From NCBI GenBank assembly GCA_964036155.1, contig OZ038422.1:32387201-32451200 (forward strand): 64,000 nucleotides of DNA, read 5' to 3'. This stretch comes from Diploscapter coronatus. Its lineage: Eukaryota > Nematoda > Chromadorea > Rhabditida > Rhabditidae. A program made the position numbers and the translations under genes. Positions 51,801 through 64,000 of this stretch are shown piece after piece (position 1 is the stretch's first letter; the number at the start of each line of letters is the position of its first letter). The notes under the pieces are model-generated. The model made no database searches and was not told the DNA's origin. It saw only the letters and a list, made by a program, of their open reading frames with translations.

Positions 51801-54800
51801 CACAATTTCTATATCTAATCTCTCATTGTCCAAAAACAATAGCACTATTTGCAGTAGGGCATACTAATAGCCAATTTTCTCAGAAAATTATAAAGCTCGA
51901 AACAAAGTACCTGGGCAGGTTTGACGAGTTCCCCGAATTCTTCAAGCTGCTTCTCGGAAAAGTGCGCCAAATCGCCGAATTTCCAAGTGATCGTGAAATC
52001 ACTCGTGTACGAAGTCAGAGAGAGCGACTGAAAATTTGCGAAAATAAAATAATTCCTTAAAGCTTCAGCCGATTTTCCGGATTAAAATTTTCAACATTTA
52101 ATATTTGCTGTAACTTTCAAAAAAACTCTAACTAAACTGTTGTATTTAGAAATATTAGATCCAGACAAATTATCGGCGGCACATGAAAACATTTGAAAAA
52201 TTCTGATAAGTTTCATTTTTTAAATAAAAAAACTTGGAAATAAAGCACATCGAATATTTAAAACTGTTGATTTTGAAGAAATTTAAAAATCGCACCTTTT
52301 TATTAGTCGGGTAGTTATTTCTGAAGGGGAAAATGGCTCGAGACAAGTTCTTTTCGACGCTTTCCCCGGCTTCGTTCGTATTTTTGCTCACGAAATCGAC
52401 CTGAAAATTGGACTTTTAGGAAAAGGTTTTTTTTTGTAGTTTTACCTCAACCGGGAAGAGAACGAGCTCGTTGAGTTGGAACGGCTTGACCTTGAAGCCT
52501 TTGCTGAGGTGGGCTGACTGAAATGTTCGAATTTTTTTGTTTATTTAAAAAATTTTGTTATTTTACTTTTATTATTTAAAAATGTTTAAATTCTTTTTTT
52601 CCATAAATTATTATTTTTAATAATACGCGAGCAGCAGCACTATCAAGAAAAAATATAAAAGTAAACTTCCTTATTCTTTCTTTGAAACATAACTATTTTA
52701 GGATGAAAATAAAAAGAAGGAATGCAATATTTTGTTGAAAAAAAAACGAAATTTTGAACATTCTTTGAAACCTACCTGAAACAGAGCTCCCATGGCGATG
52801 GCCTCATCCGTGTTCAAGAATTTTCCGATCGTCTTTCTAAAAGAAACATTAAAAAATCTTGGGGAACAGACAAAAAATTACGGTTTGACAAAGTTCTGCA
52901 CGATTTCCTGAATTTTCGGAATCCGACTTCCACCGCCCATAAAAACGATTTGATCCACCTGCAATTTTCAAATTTAATTTTTGAGATGTTTCGAAAATTT
53001 AAAAATTCAAAATCGCTGAAACAAGATTACTAAAGAGCGATATCGATAACATATTTTAAACAAATCATGAAACATAGATTATTAAAATCAAGATAGCTAA
53101 GGTTAATTGGCTAATTACCTCCTCCAACGAGAGTTGTCCGATTTTCAAGGCCTGAGTTATAGGCTCCGTAAATCTGGAGTCCAAATCCTCGTAGAGCTTG
53201 CTGAACTCGTCCCTAAAATTGATAATTAAATTCAGCAGTTAAAAATTTTAAATTCGAAATTAAAACTAAGCATTGAAGTTCGGAATTTAACTTGGGAGGT
53301 AGAGAAAGAATAACTTTGAAGCAGGAAGCTTAATTCTGATGCTCAGAGCCTTAAATTCAATTACCCAACCTGGTCAGTTTGATCCTCATATCCTTGTCCT
53401 CGTGCACGCTCTCGATCTGCACCAGAGTGTCCGTGTTGGCAGAGAGGACCTAGAGCATGTTATTTTTTAAATAATGAATTATAATGTTTGAGATAATTTT
53501 CAAATTTTTACAAATAAATAATAAAATAACCCCAACCTGCTTAACGCGTTCAGCCTCTTTCAACAACTTAGCCATGGACCTTTGATTCTCCTGGAAAATA
53601 ATTTTTTTTTTTTTTAAGTTTTGAAAAATTTTTAAATACCTGGATTTTCTGTTTGGGTTTGTAGGCCTCGTTGAATTTGCTAGCCAAGTGGTCGCGTAGT
53701 CGCAAAGTCAATTCGAATCCACCCAGAGTACGGTCAAAACCAACGCCCAGGACGAACATCTGAAAAAATTAACTTCATTTAGACTTATTTGTAATGTTTC
53801 AAATCATCATTTTATATCAGAAAATCGTCTCCAGAGACGATTATTTGCTACTAAGACCTATAAAGCCAACGAAATTTTGAGAATTTATCCCAGTGTTCAA
53901 TCAATTTTATTTTTGGGGAATTTATGCGAGAGATAGCCGGGTTTTAAACTTGATGAAAAGATACAAATTTCAACAATATGCTTCAGGAAAATTGGCTAAC
54001 CTCCGGCTCCGTACTCTTGTCCCGTTTTACAGTCCTGTACTCGACCAATGTAGCGGTTGTCTTCGCTGCCCCCACATCGTAAACCAACAGCCTCTGAAGC
54101 CGAATTTATATTTTTAACCAAATTAAGAGCCTACTAGCCTCAAGAGATCGCCCGGGCTATTGATTAATAATTCGTTTAATTATTAATTACATTTAAATGG
54201 CTTTATCGATGTTTTTTCGATTGATTCGGAAGCTTATGCTAATTATCATAGTTTGCATTAACCGTGTCATAAATTTAGGCACTTTCCATCGATATAACTT
54301 GAAGAATTTCTATTTATTTAATGTAAATTTGATATTTCTCGATTAAATTTGCGGATTTTATCCTTTTTCAAATAATTCAAATTGCGATAAAGAGGCTACG
54401 TTGCACACCGGAACACAGTTATCTTTGGAGCCGTGTATAATTTGTGGGGGTTAATGATTGGCAGGTATCGGGAACTAAGCTCGGACAGACACTTAACAAA
54501 AAACACTAAAAAAGAAGAAAGGACTAAATAAAGTTCCGAAGAACAAGTACCTGAGGCTTCTCGGTGATTTCCTTCCTCCTGAACACGCCATGACTTAGGG
54601 CCGCCGCGGAACCGTCGTTGATCAGCTGGAAAGTTATAATTCGAAAAATAAAATAAGCAAGGATTGCTGTAGCTTTTCAAATATTCTAAAATATCGATTT
54701 CAAGAAAATTTGAGATTTTCATAGGTCAAAATGGTGGCCATTAAAGGGTATAGAGATGGAGAAGAAACAATATTCTCATAAAATATTTTTTCGAAACATA

Positions 54801-55990
54801 CCTGAAGCAAATTGAACCCAGCGATGCCAGCCGCTTGCTCGACGACAATTCTTTCAGCCTGAGTAAAATAGGCTGGCACGGCGATTACGACGTCCTGAAA
54901 CAAAAAACTTTTAGAAAAGATTTAATTTAATTCTAGAATACATTTTTGAATAATTCTCAATACATCTCGAAAACATTTATTTTTTAATGATTTTTAAACC
55001 TACATGAATAGGTTGCTCAGCGTGAGCCTGTGCGAAATCTCGAACGTGAGACAAAACCATCGCCAGCATCGTTTCAACCGAATAGAGATTGTCACTAAAT
55101 TTTTTTTTATTTTCTAAAAAATCAAATAACAAATCTTACTCAATTTTAAAGACCACAGCGCTTGAATTGTCGCTTTTCTGGATGTCGATGTTGGGGAAGT
55201 TTTTCCTGAATTTTGAAAATAGTAGTAAATAGAAAATAAAAAAATGAAAGTGAAGAATAAAAAATTTTTAAATGTAAAGACGATAAAAACATGATTATTT
55301 TTCCGATTCACCTGTAATTTTTCACCGAGGGATGGTCGAACGGCTTGCCTACCAGGTCGAGAAAATGCGTGTGGACGCTCGACGGATAGCGAATCTGCAT
55401 TCCTAGTGCCGCGTCCGAAAATAATCTAAATTTTTCTTCATTTTTTAAAGTAAAAAAATAAATCTTAACAGAAGCAAAGAAAAAACAAAAGAAGCCAAAT
55501 CTTATAGCCGTTTTGAATGAATGAGTTGAAAATGAAATGAAATAAAAAAGATAACATCAAATAGATAAATTTAAAGAATACAACTTTTTAAAAATGAAAA
55601 GTACCTTTCTCCATTTCTCAAGAATACCGCATTTGGCGACTTCCGTTTGGACTCTTTATTGAGTATGATTTCCATCGGAACGCCCGATTTTACGATGCCC
55701 GCCTGAAAAGTTGTATCTTTTACCAATTATTTTATTTTTAGAAAGTTTATTATTTTAATTCTTCTTCTTCTATCTTTCATAGCTATTTCATTCTTTTAAA
55801 TTTGAAAATCAGCAAAGAATTGAACCTTGATAAATTGCGAGCCCAAGTCAATAGACATCGTCGCGAGAGAAGCGTCTGAAAATATTTTATTTTTTCATAT
55901 TAAAATGCTTAAATTCCTACCGGTCGATATCCAGAAAACCGTCAGAAGAGCTAGGGATAGAAGCCATTTGACCCGTATTTGAAAATCCAT
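48825..55990 (-). CDS. HYOU1: ER chaperone HYOU1/GRP170 (large Hsp70 family)
   Basis: Twenty-eight exons, from 55921-55990 to 48825-48869, join in phase to about 921 residues; vertebrate HYOU1 has about 1000. The signal peptide starts [20 protein letters not shown]. The nucleotide-binding domain begins [11 protein letters not shown], then [45 protein letters not shown], the degenerate phosphate loop [15 protein letters not shown], and the adenosine motif [37 protein letters not shown] leads into the beta domain. A long acidic/Lys-rich loop (exon 51105-51304) and an alpha-helical domain follow, as typical for GRP170. The end, KSEL, is a KDEL-like retention signal. It acts as holdase and nucleotide-exchange factor for BiP in the ER lumen and is usually induced by ER stress. 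The ATG lies six bases after TTTTCAG. Confidence 0.95.
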
Positions 55991-56819
55991 TTTGCTCTGA
56001 AAATGAACGTTTTCATAAAAATAGGTAACTTTGGAGAATTTGAACAAATGGAACGAAGATCTTTTTTAAAGGCAAATTGAAGATATTTGAAGAATGAAAG
56101 AACGAATAAAAATTAAAAATAAATTGGAACGGAAAGAATAATTTTAAAACAAGGATTTAAATTTTGAAAAGAAGAAATTTAAACAATGAAAATGGAGAAA
56201 AATCTTTTTGAAAATAACCTGAAACGAGGAGAGCCAATTGAAAAGGAATTTCAAAAAGTGAACACGTTTTGAAAGAAGAATTAAAAAAAAGAAAGTGGAG
56301 AATAATTTTGAAAAATAAATCGGAACGAAAGCTGATGTCAAAGGTGACAAGGCTTTGCAAGCGATGACTCCGCTTAGAGCCGTAAACGAAGGGTAAATCT
56401 CGTTGGGAGAAAATCGAGAGCAGTCCTAGCTAGGAAGGCTTTAAGGAGTTTCCTGTAAATTCACTAGCGTTTTTTTCCTATATTCCTAGCACTAGAGCTT
56501 GGTGAATTTAAGAAAGTCGTTCCGACCTACCCCCAGTATAGTTCCTTAACAAATTTCCCTCTATAACACGTAGTTAAACTTTCACTAGTACGATCTGGGA
56601 ACATAATTATGACTTCGTTCTTGCAACCTATCCCCCGTATATTTTCTTTGCCTGACAAAAGTGCTCCCTGGGTCGCCACTAACTCAAACATTTAGATTGT
56701 GTTGAAAACACTTTATTATTTTGAAATGCAAATATAGGATGTTTAAAAAGCCGGTAGACAAATGAAATTTATAATATGACAGTTTCTAAGAACTCTCAAT
56801 TTAAAAAAATAGAAAATAT
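55991..56819. other. Upstream region of HYOU1
   Basis: About 830 bp. It is AG-rich near 56040-56330 on the + strand and includes a 12-bp palindrome TCCTAGCTAGGA near 56430. I see no exon and no clear stress-response element. Confidence 0.4.
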
Positions 56820-58028
56820 TTACATAATTTTGCAGGTTTCTTTATCTTTTGCCACGATAGATCCCACGACCGAGGTTCTAAAATCATTTAGAATAAATAA
56901 ATCTTCAAATTACCGCTACTACATATTTTAAACTTAAAGAAACTAGATAAAGAAAAGAGATCGTTCCTCCTGCTATTTCTTAAAATTTTTCTTCTTCAAA
57001 TAACCTGGAATTCGGCTCGGTAACTTCGGTAATTTTTCTCAAATCTCCCGTCGATTTTGCGGATTCCGAATTTTCACTTCTCGTCAGTTTTTCGACCAAA
57101 TATGCAAAGGGGTGAACGATATGGGACTCGTCGAAACCACAAATTCTGGAAAATGATATCATTTTAGAAAAGTCCCATTTGTTATAAGTTTTAGAAAACT
57201 TGAAATTTTGGAGGATATACAATTTTTGAAATGTTTTGATGTTTCAAGGAAAGCACTTATTCTTTCGAAAAAAAAGTCTCCGAAGGATGGTTTACGGAAA
57301 GTTTTGTAAACGTTAATTTTGGCTCTATTTTCGGTTCCAAATAAAAATTAAAAAACTTACGAGTACATTCTTAATTTCCTTCGTCGAACTTCATTGTCGA
57401 TTTCGATTTGTTCGGCGCTTTCTTCGAGGATCAAATCGTTTTTGCACTCGACCAAAATCGTTGGAAAAATTCCACAGTTTTGAACTTCCGCGATTATCTC
57501 CAGCGCGTAATTGAACGTCTGAACAAGTTTCGGTCAAAATTTAAAATTAGCAAAAATCGTAAATTTTTAATTTCCATGTTCGTTAAAAATATAGTAAACC
57601 GATTTTTTTAAACCACCTACATAATCATCATCAGCCGAAAATATGACCAAAAAACCATCATAATCAGAAGCATAGTTCTTTCGCCACTAAAATTTATTTT
57701 AAGATAGTTTTTTAAAGGTGCATGCATCTTCATCGAATCAATGACGATATTTTTAGGCCTTTATAAAACCCTGATACTCACATTAGACGCTTCTTTCACA
57801 TCGATGAGAATTTCTTCATCGTCGAATAAAAAAGCCCTCCAACCTCCAGATTCATCGATATGCGTACAGAATCCTTGTATTACGGTCGATTTACCGGTCT
57901 GAAAAATCGATTTGTACAATGTTGGATAGTTTTTCATCGACACTTTTAAATCTACTTACCTTGCCCGCTCCACAGATTAATATTCGAATATGCCTATTGA
58001 AAGCGCTCGGGGAAGGTCTCGACTCCAT
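56820..58028 (-). CDS. Divergent Ras-like small GTPase
   Basis: Six exons join in phase to 202 residues: 57960-58028, 57782-57898, 57621-57686, 57361-57518, 57005-57145 and 56820-56877. The P-loop reads ICGAGKTGKSTVI (G20-T28), a standard GxxxxGK[ST]. Later, YDGFLVIFSADDDYTFNYAL matches the Ras pattern aDgflLVysi.d..SF. The base-recognition motif NKxD appears as ECKNDL (K110, D112) with Cys in place of Asn. I find no DxxG switch-II motif where it should be (between DDEEILIDVKEA and WRKNY). There is no C-terminal CaaX box; the chain ends CKIM, which starts with Cys four residues from the end and might act as a weak prenylation signal. Possibly a nucleotide-binding protein with altered GTP hydrolysis. 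Confidence 0.68.
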
Positions 58029-59735
58029 AAATATCACAGGAAAATGGGAAAGTGCAAAAATTCGTTTGAATTTTTTATTTTAGAGATTTCTGAAAACTCG
58101 GAATTCTGTTGAGACTTATCTCTGCGTATAAAGAAAATTTGCGAAGGAGGGGATTTTGTAAAGCTGAAATAGATCCCGAGATTTCTACTAATCGTTCGTA
58201 TTCATGAATAGGGTGTTGATGTTCAATATGGAACAATAAAGGATAGAAGAATTTGATACAAGAAGAAAAATGAGTAATATCAGCATATGCAAGGATGATG
58301 GTTCTGGACTAGCTTGGAAAAAATAAACTTTTAAGTTGGGTACTTGTGATTATGTCATAAAATGTATATATTGAAGACAGTTGGCGAAGGCTAAAATGCT
58401 CCATAGAAAAACAAACATGACTTGAGTTAGGTATTTATGAAGTAGATCATGAAATTGAAAATGAATAAGAGTTAGGTAAAAATTGAATTGTATCCAGAAA
58501 AGGAATAAATTTTGAAAAAAAAGCCTAAAAATGGCATAAAATATGGAGTTGGGTAAGATATTGAACTAGGTATGGGTAGGTGTATGTTATTACAAGGAAA
58601 AGTGAAAAAACCTAGGAAATAGTATGGGAAAAGAAAAATGTTAGATAAAAGAGTAAAAAGGGTAGAGTATGCGGATTTTGAGGATAATCTCTCTGACATG
58701 GAATAAACATGGGTGAAATTCGATAGAGTGGACCAGTTCTGAGTTATCGAAAAAACAAACATCCTGCCAATTATAAATGACAGAAAATAATTGTTAGGAA
58801 GGAGTTTTTGAAAATTTTACTAAATACTCAATCTTTAAAGAATGATGATCATTTAGAATTTTTAGAGTTATAAAAGAATAATCTCGAAAACAAAATCGCA
58901 TCAGAAACTACATTACATTAAAATCATGGATTTTCTAAAATCTAATTGGTTTGGTTTTTTTATGAAATAGCGTAAATTTTGACCATAAATAGGGCCAAAT
59001 GACATAGATTCTCATGATTTCTAAGTCGTGGGATAAAATGGAAATAGCGAATTAGAAGCGAATATCGTGAAAATCACGAATAAATTCATTTTTCAGCAAC
59101 ACGATAAAATAACTTGACAAGCCGCGGAGTTTTATGGGCTACAAGAGAATGTAATCAACCTAGCTGAGCAAAACGAGATTAATGAATTCCTCAGGTGTAA
59201 CAGGAATTAAATTAAATTAAATTGAATCGATTCTTCGGTAAAAGTTCTGCAAAAAATACAAATTTACTATTTTGTAATGGGAAAATCGAATTTGCATGAT
59301 AATTTATTATAGAGAAGTGCCAAATTTGATAAAAATTGAACGTAGGAAATCAAGTTTTTGTTGAAAATCTACTCAAAATATGGGCACTTAACGTGACTTG
59401 TTAACGTGTTTGTACTTGAGAAAAAACTCCTATTTTTCCGTAGGACTTTAGACTTATTGTAAAGCAAAAAAATCCATCGGACGAATCGCCTAGGTTACCT
59501 AACTCCACTATTGTTTTTTTTTTCGTCGTCTCAAGTACAAATGTTAATTTTCTTTCTGAGCGTTAAGTAAATTCAGCGAAAAGACATGTTATTGCTATTC
59601 TGTAGCTTAGACTGAATAAATGATGCATGAATAGGCTATTCTTCGATAAATTGTAGTTAAAAAATTTCGATTTTCAATGGAAGTTAATTGAAGTTGAGTC
59701 ATCCGAAAAAACTCACATAAACCACGAAAACCAGA

Positions 59736-59897
59736 GCCCGTACTAAAGTCTATTCGGTTGATTTCAATTCAATCTAACGGTTAGAGCGAGTTCAGCTCAA
59801 TCGAATTTTCAGATTGGGGTGAGAAATAGAGCAAGGTTGTTGAAGAGATTCCAGGCAGTTGGGCTGAGGTCAACCGAATAGACTTTAGTACGAGCCC
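59736..59897. mobile_element. Small MITE-like element, about 160 bp
   Basis: Terminal repeats GTACTAAAGTCTATTCGGTT at both ends in inverted orientation, extending to about 26 bp with one extra base (GCCCGTAC against GGGCTCGTAC). The interior is non-coding. Confidence 0.6.
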
Positions 59898-59992
59898 ATA
59901 TATCTTCCCCTAACCATGCATTATCTCGCATGTCATGCGATTTCCAGATAGTCCTTTTTTGTAATTTTGAGTATTTTTTGTGAAAAATTCAG

Positions 59993-60130
59993 CATCGCGT
60001 GGTGCCGGAATGGTTGTGGAATCCGAGCTACATTTTTCCGACGATTCCTACGCCAGAGCTGGAAGAAGAAGAAGAAGAAGAAGAGCAACAAACTACGATA
60101 AACTCAACCACCCTCACCACTATCAAATAA
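59993..60130 (+). other. Exon-like island, possible 3' terminal exon
   Basis: A good acceptor (AAAATTCAG) is followed by 45 codons and TAA. The frame encodes VVPEWLWNPSYIFPTIPTPE, then a Glu run and a Thr-rich end. GC content is higher than in the flanks, and the GAA repeat adds low complexity. I find no partner exon upstream. A second frame through the same stretch (ATG near 60021) is also open. It could be a relic, a terminal exon of a gene with distant small exons, or chance. Confidence 0.3.
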
Positions 60131-60807
60131 CCATAGAGAGTCATTAATCCAAACATATTATAAAACGCGCGAATCAATCAATCAAACAGAAATTTTGCGA
60201 AAGAGAAGTTTTAAAGATTTAGGCGCAGTGATATGATTACAGGAATAGAATTTTTGCAAAAAAAATCATCAGAACTTAACTTTTGCTAAATTTTGGTTAC
60301 AAGGACACTGATGCTGAGAATTTAGACTCGAACAGCAATTAAAAATCATGTTTAACGTAAAAGAAACGTTTATTAATTTACCGTAGGATTCTATAACAAA
60401 TAGGTTGAGATCAAGTTATTTGAAATTTGTTCAAATTATTATTGCGATTGTGCAAATGACAAATGAGGAAGTTTGATGATTTGTGATCGAAATAAGTTAT
60501 CTACAAAATAACTAGAAATTGCAAAGATTCGAAGTGCACAGTGTTTTGCTCGCTTTTTTTGTCCGGCGAAACCCTCTAAAAATTGATCCTTTCGAATTTT
60601 ACGTAAAAAATTTTATGCTATATTGTTGGAGATCTTTTTTTTAAGAATTTTTGCAGTGAAGAAAGTTTTAAAAGATAATGCGCAAATATGAAAAGTTGAT
60701 CCAAGTTTGAAAAAATGCCGCCGGACAACTCAAAGCACCGTGAATTGATGGCCCGAGTTGAGTTCCAGAATATTAGATGGGGACGTTTCGGAGTGTTCTG
60801 GAACGAA

Positions 60808-62611
60808 TCACTTTCTTCCGGCTCGTTCTAGAAGATCGGCGTATCCGATATGACTCATCACATCCATCGAAGGGGCGATGTTCGATCGCTTTTTACCGGC
60901 ATCGAATAATTGAGTGTACATCTAAACTTTGACTATTTATTATATTCTACATATTTTATTATTTCGTTGAATTTTCCTATTTTCAAACTGAATTAGTCCT
61001 TATTTTGTTATTATTTCTATTATTGTATTTATTTACTCTTTTTCCAATAGTTAAAATTTGTAAATATCCATCATCAAAACCTCATAAATTTCTCTGGATC
61101 ACGCGCTACACTTTTGATAAATTGTTTTTGCGTTAAACGCGCAGATTTAATTTCCGGGCTTTGCCATTTCTAGACGTAGACAACCTTTCGGGTGGAAAAA
61201 TAGGTGCGAGAAGTGGTATCAATTTGCTAAATTTATCATCGTATTTAATGCCAAAATATGTGATTTTGTGACGACTATAGCAGCAAACTGAATTCAATTT
61301 TATCTTTGCTTAATGTTAAGAAACGCATTCAAGCATCATTAATTTTTAATACTTGAGCTATGCAGGTGTAAAAACTTTAGATCAAGATCGAATTATACAT
61401 CATTTTAACCATGATAAGGCTTGATTTAGCTTTTAAATTGCAGGTAATCGGTTAGTTTAAAGATCTACCTGCAAAATTTACCGATAAGATTATTTTTAGC
61501 CCAGATTTTTGTTGGCCGAACCTCGGAAATTCGAAAATAGGCCCTATAATTGAATGCGCTTCGTTTCAAGATGCATGTTTAGGCTGCTTATAGGTCTTTG
61601 CGGTTTTTGCGTCCGACTTCAAATGATTGACAGGCCCTCCTCCTGTTTTCGGGGTTTCAATTAAACTCGGAAAGCTCTCGACTCGACTCGACGACCAAAT
61701 TAGACCATGCTCAAGTGAAGGTTCCGCTTTTAGATACCTTCTCGCGAGATTTTTGCACGCATAAATTTGCTATTTTTGAAATAGAATACCTACTATTTTT
61801 AACACTTCATTTACTATTTTAGGACGCTCTTTTTCACTTGGAATGAATTATTGATGTAAGGAAATCCTATATCAAATTTTGGATCAAAAAGAGGAGGAAG
61901 CTTAAAATAGCTAGGGATACATCAGAAAACGACGTAGAAAGTTCCATATCAAGTTGTAAATCAAAGTAGATGGAGAATAAGAAGGAAGTATAAGAAAATT
62001 CATTAAAAGATTACCTGCATCTGTCGTCCGACGTCATTGGCCATGGAGACCTGTCGCTTGCCGACATCGAACAGATTCCTCATGTTGCCGACGTCTTCCT
62101 CAACGCCGAATGCAGGAGAGATATGCCTTTTCGAGTCGAATGCTCGCTTGTACAAGGGCTGGAATTTAGTCATTTGGTAATTTTCATAAGTTCAGCATAC
62201 TTCAATTCGTTATGCTAAACTTTTATGTCAATATCTTCGAAGCCGTGATGTTGCTACTTCAATCGACCCATAAGATGGTTTCCGCGTTTCAGCAGATTGA
62301 AGCTTGAACTTGCAAGAAACTTTTCACAATTGTCGTGAAAGACCATTCTCAGAAGTTGAAAACACGTCAAAATTTCATCTGATTGTTCTTGCTCATCCAT
62401 TCCTCTTCGAACTCACATCATTGAGAGCCATCCAGTAGGGTGGGAGATGTTGGTCGAGACTAGCCGAAGGGCTTAATTCTCGTTTGACTGGTTGCTGCTG
62501 TTGTTCGTCGCCGGAAACAGCAGACGAAGCCGCCGCCCCCACGGCAAGGACACCACAAACTGAGCAGACCAGCATCAACATCCACGAATTGTTCACTGAC
62601 GAGGAAACCAT
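60808..62611 (-). CDS. Neuropeptide precursor with three amidated peptides
   Basis: Three exons (62417-62611, 62015-62158, 60808-60921) join in phase 0 to 150 residues. A signal peptide (MLMLVCSVCGVLAVGAAASS) starts the protein. Dibasic sites then follow in order: PVKR, LYKR, SKR, DVGKR, DAGKKR and a terminal AGRK. Three stretches of 21-22 residues each end in Gly before the basic site, which predicts C-terminal amides: one from HISPAFG to NLFDV, one from QVSMAND to QLFDA, one from SNIAPSM to LLERA. They share a DVG or similar core and an ending L-[FL]-[DE]-x-(x). The spacer peptide after PVKR begins ELSPSASLDQHLPPYW. There are no Cys residues after the signal. I do not recognise the peptides as a named family. 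Intron 60922-62014 is long. An acceptor lies 16 bases before the ATG. Confidence 0.75.
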
Positions 62612-64000
62612 CGTTGAGAAGGTCTTGCTGAAAATTGAAAATTTTAAGGCTTAGATAATTCAGCCATATATTCGAAAATTTGAGAGATGGCAGAATAATA
62701 ATTTGAACTTGATAGAGAGTGGAGTTCAGAGCTCAGAGGTGGCTTATTGTTAGCAAGACTTCAATTTTGAAATGATAATATTTCAACAAGCTTTGAGGAA
62801 AGATATAGTCTAACGCCTGAAAAAGCGTTAATCGAAAAAGAAGTATTTTTACCAGGGTTAAATCAGGAATTTTAAACTGAAAATTGTAAGATTTACGAGA
62901 ATGAAAATGATGAAGAAACGGCTCAAAAGATGAACTTCAAAAATAAATAGCGGTCTTAAATACGAAAATTATAGCTAATATGTGGGCAGTGCAAATAATA
63001 GGGTTTAGAAGTTCGGAAAGACCCTAAATGGGCAGTACGAAGGGAGCAATTTTAGGAAAGTGCGAGATTTGTTGAATTTTTATTTTTGATAAAGGAAATA
63101 ACTATGCAGAATTCTTTATATTCTTCAAAAGATAGAAATAGCAAAAGTCGTGAATTTTTATGGGCCGAAATACTTGGTTCGTAGTTTGGGGGGCGATGTT
63201 TTTCTACTTGGTAAACTTTTGGCCGGAACTGCGAGTGAGAAATTTCAAAACTTTACGCAAAACTGCCAAAATTTGACATCAAACCGGGAAAAAACCGACT
63301 AAACTTTAGACAGAATTTAAGTAAACATCTAGAAGAGGTCTTCTGAAAATGAGAAAATAGAGCACTTGAGAAGTGATGAGGTTCGATTAGAGCCGAGCAA
63401 TTTCTGAACTCTTGGAAAGTAATAGGATGAAACTAGAAATCGAATTTTCGAATTTTTCGCAAATTTACGAAAATGATGAGTCTACCAATCTAAACAGATT
63501 CTGCTTGCTCTTGCTAATTTTCATATCCCGGAAAGTTGTTAATTATGCAGGATAGGCAATTTGTGACGCTAAGAGGTAAATTATGCAAAATCTAAGTTAG
63601 GCGAAACTCAATGACCTGATCAGAATTACAAAGATCTTAGGTAGTTTTTCCGAGGTATTCGTTATGAATAAAGTAAGGGTATTTCTAGGATATCTAAGGC
63701 TAAATGATGAGCCTTTTGAATAAGTAAGTCACTCAGTTTTTGTCGTTTCGAAATAGCAACTACCCTTCGGGGAGTCGTTTGAGAACGTCAGGGGTTGAGA
63801 AAAGGTCCTTGAAGACGTAGGATTTATGATCATAATAAGATATGGTTTGAAAATGCAAGTTGATCTTTGGAATAATCATTTTAAAGCCTCGTGACTTTGG
63901 CGAATTAAAATTTTAGAAATTCAGAGAGTAAGTAAGCATCATAATTCTTTGAATAGTTCCTCTTAAAGTTCGGTTTTCTTATATGATAAAGCTAGTTAGT
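62612..64000. other. Upstream region of the neuropeptide gene
   Basis: About 1.4 kb to the window edge. AT-rich, no exon on either strand that I can support; it should include the neuropeptide promoter. Confidence 0.4.

Larger units (their letters stand above)
58029..60807. other. Long intergenic region
   Basis: About 2.8 kb, AT-rich. It contains a small inverted-repeat element (59736-59897), a shorter inverted pair TTTGTACTTGAG (near 59409) against CTCAAGTACAAA (near 59529), and an exon-like island (59993-60130). The open frame at 58472-58762 on the minus strand lacks coding character. Confidence 0.4.

Noticed and set aside
58472..58762. 96-codon open frame on the minus strand, hydrophobic product
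   Set aside because: Sequence is low-complexity AT-rich DNA; no exon partners and no family resemblance.

Overview
This window reads as nuclear DNA of a nematode, most likely a rhabditid. It is AT-rich and the genes are dense. Coding exons are short and split by many introns of about 40-70 bp with very uniform TTTCAG acceptors. Several start codons sit a few bases after such an acceptor, as expected for trans-splicing. I rebuilt gene models by joining exons whose reading phases agree; almost every junction closes in frame. Start codons and a few junctions remain inferences.

Left part (1-22.4 kb). The + strand holds the 3' end of the rRNA methyltransferase FTSJ3/SPB1. Facing it is a tight minus-strand series: NDUFS8 (complex I), an ADAR RNA-editing deaminase, a HAD phosphatase like pseudouridine-5'-phosphatase, and a Cramped-like SANT protein. 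The spacing (about 290-560 bp) and an acceptor just before each ATG suggest one operon, 22.4 kb down to 1.8 kb. The ADAR has two double-stranded-RNA binding domains and an intact catalytic site, and its own introns contain inverted repeats.

Middle part (22.4-37.4 kb, minus strand). This is more open sequence rich in fold-back repeats: an unrecognised single-pass membrane protein, a nine-exon seven-transmembrane receptor whose largest intron carries a near-perfect 1.1 kb palindromic TA-flanked element, and a cytosolic protein tyrosine phosphatase with HCHAGLGR in its active site.

Right part. On the + strand (37.7-48.0 kb) lie a two-LIM protein, a Lys/Glu-rich membrane-anchored protein, a secreted carboxylesterase (with a 2.2 kb fold-back repeat in an intron and one unresolved phase step), and a hydroxylysine-kinase-like phosphotransferase. 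On the minus strand (48.8-62.6 kb) lie the ER chaperone HYOU1/GRP170, a divergent Ras-like GTPase, and a neuropeptide precursor predicted to release three related C-terminally amidated peptides. The last 1.4 kb shows no coding signal.

I found no prokaryotic-type system, CRISPR array, rRNA or tRNA. The least ordinary items are the ADAR gene with foldable introns, the neuropeptide precursor, the palindromic element with four internal repeats, and a GC-rich hairpin at 27.1 kb.
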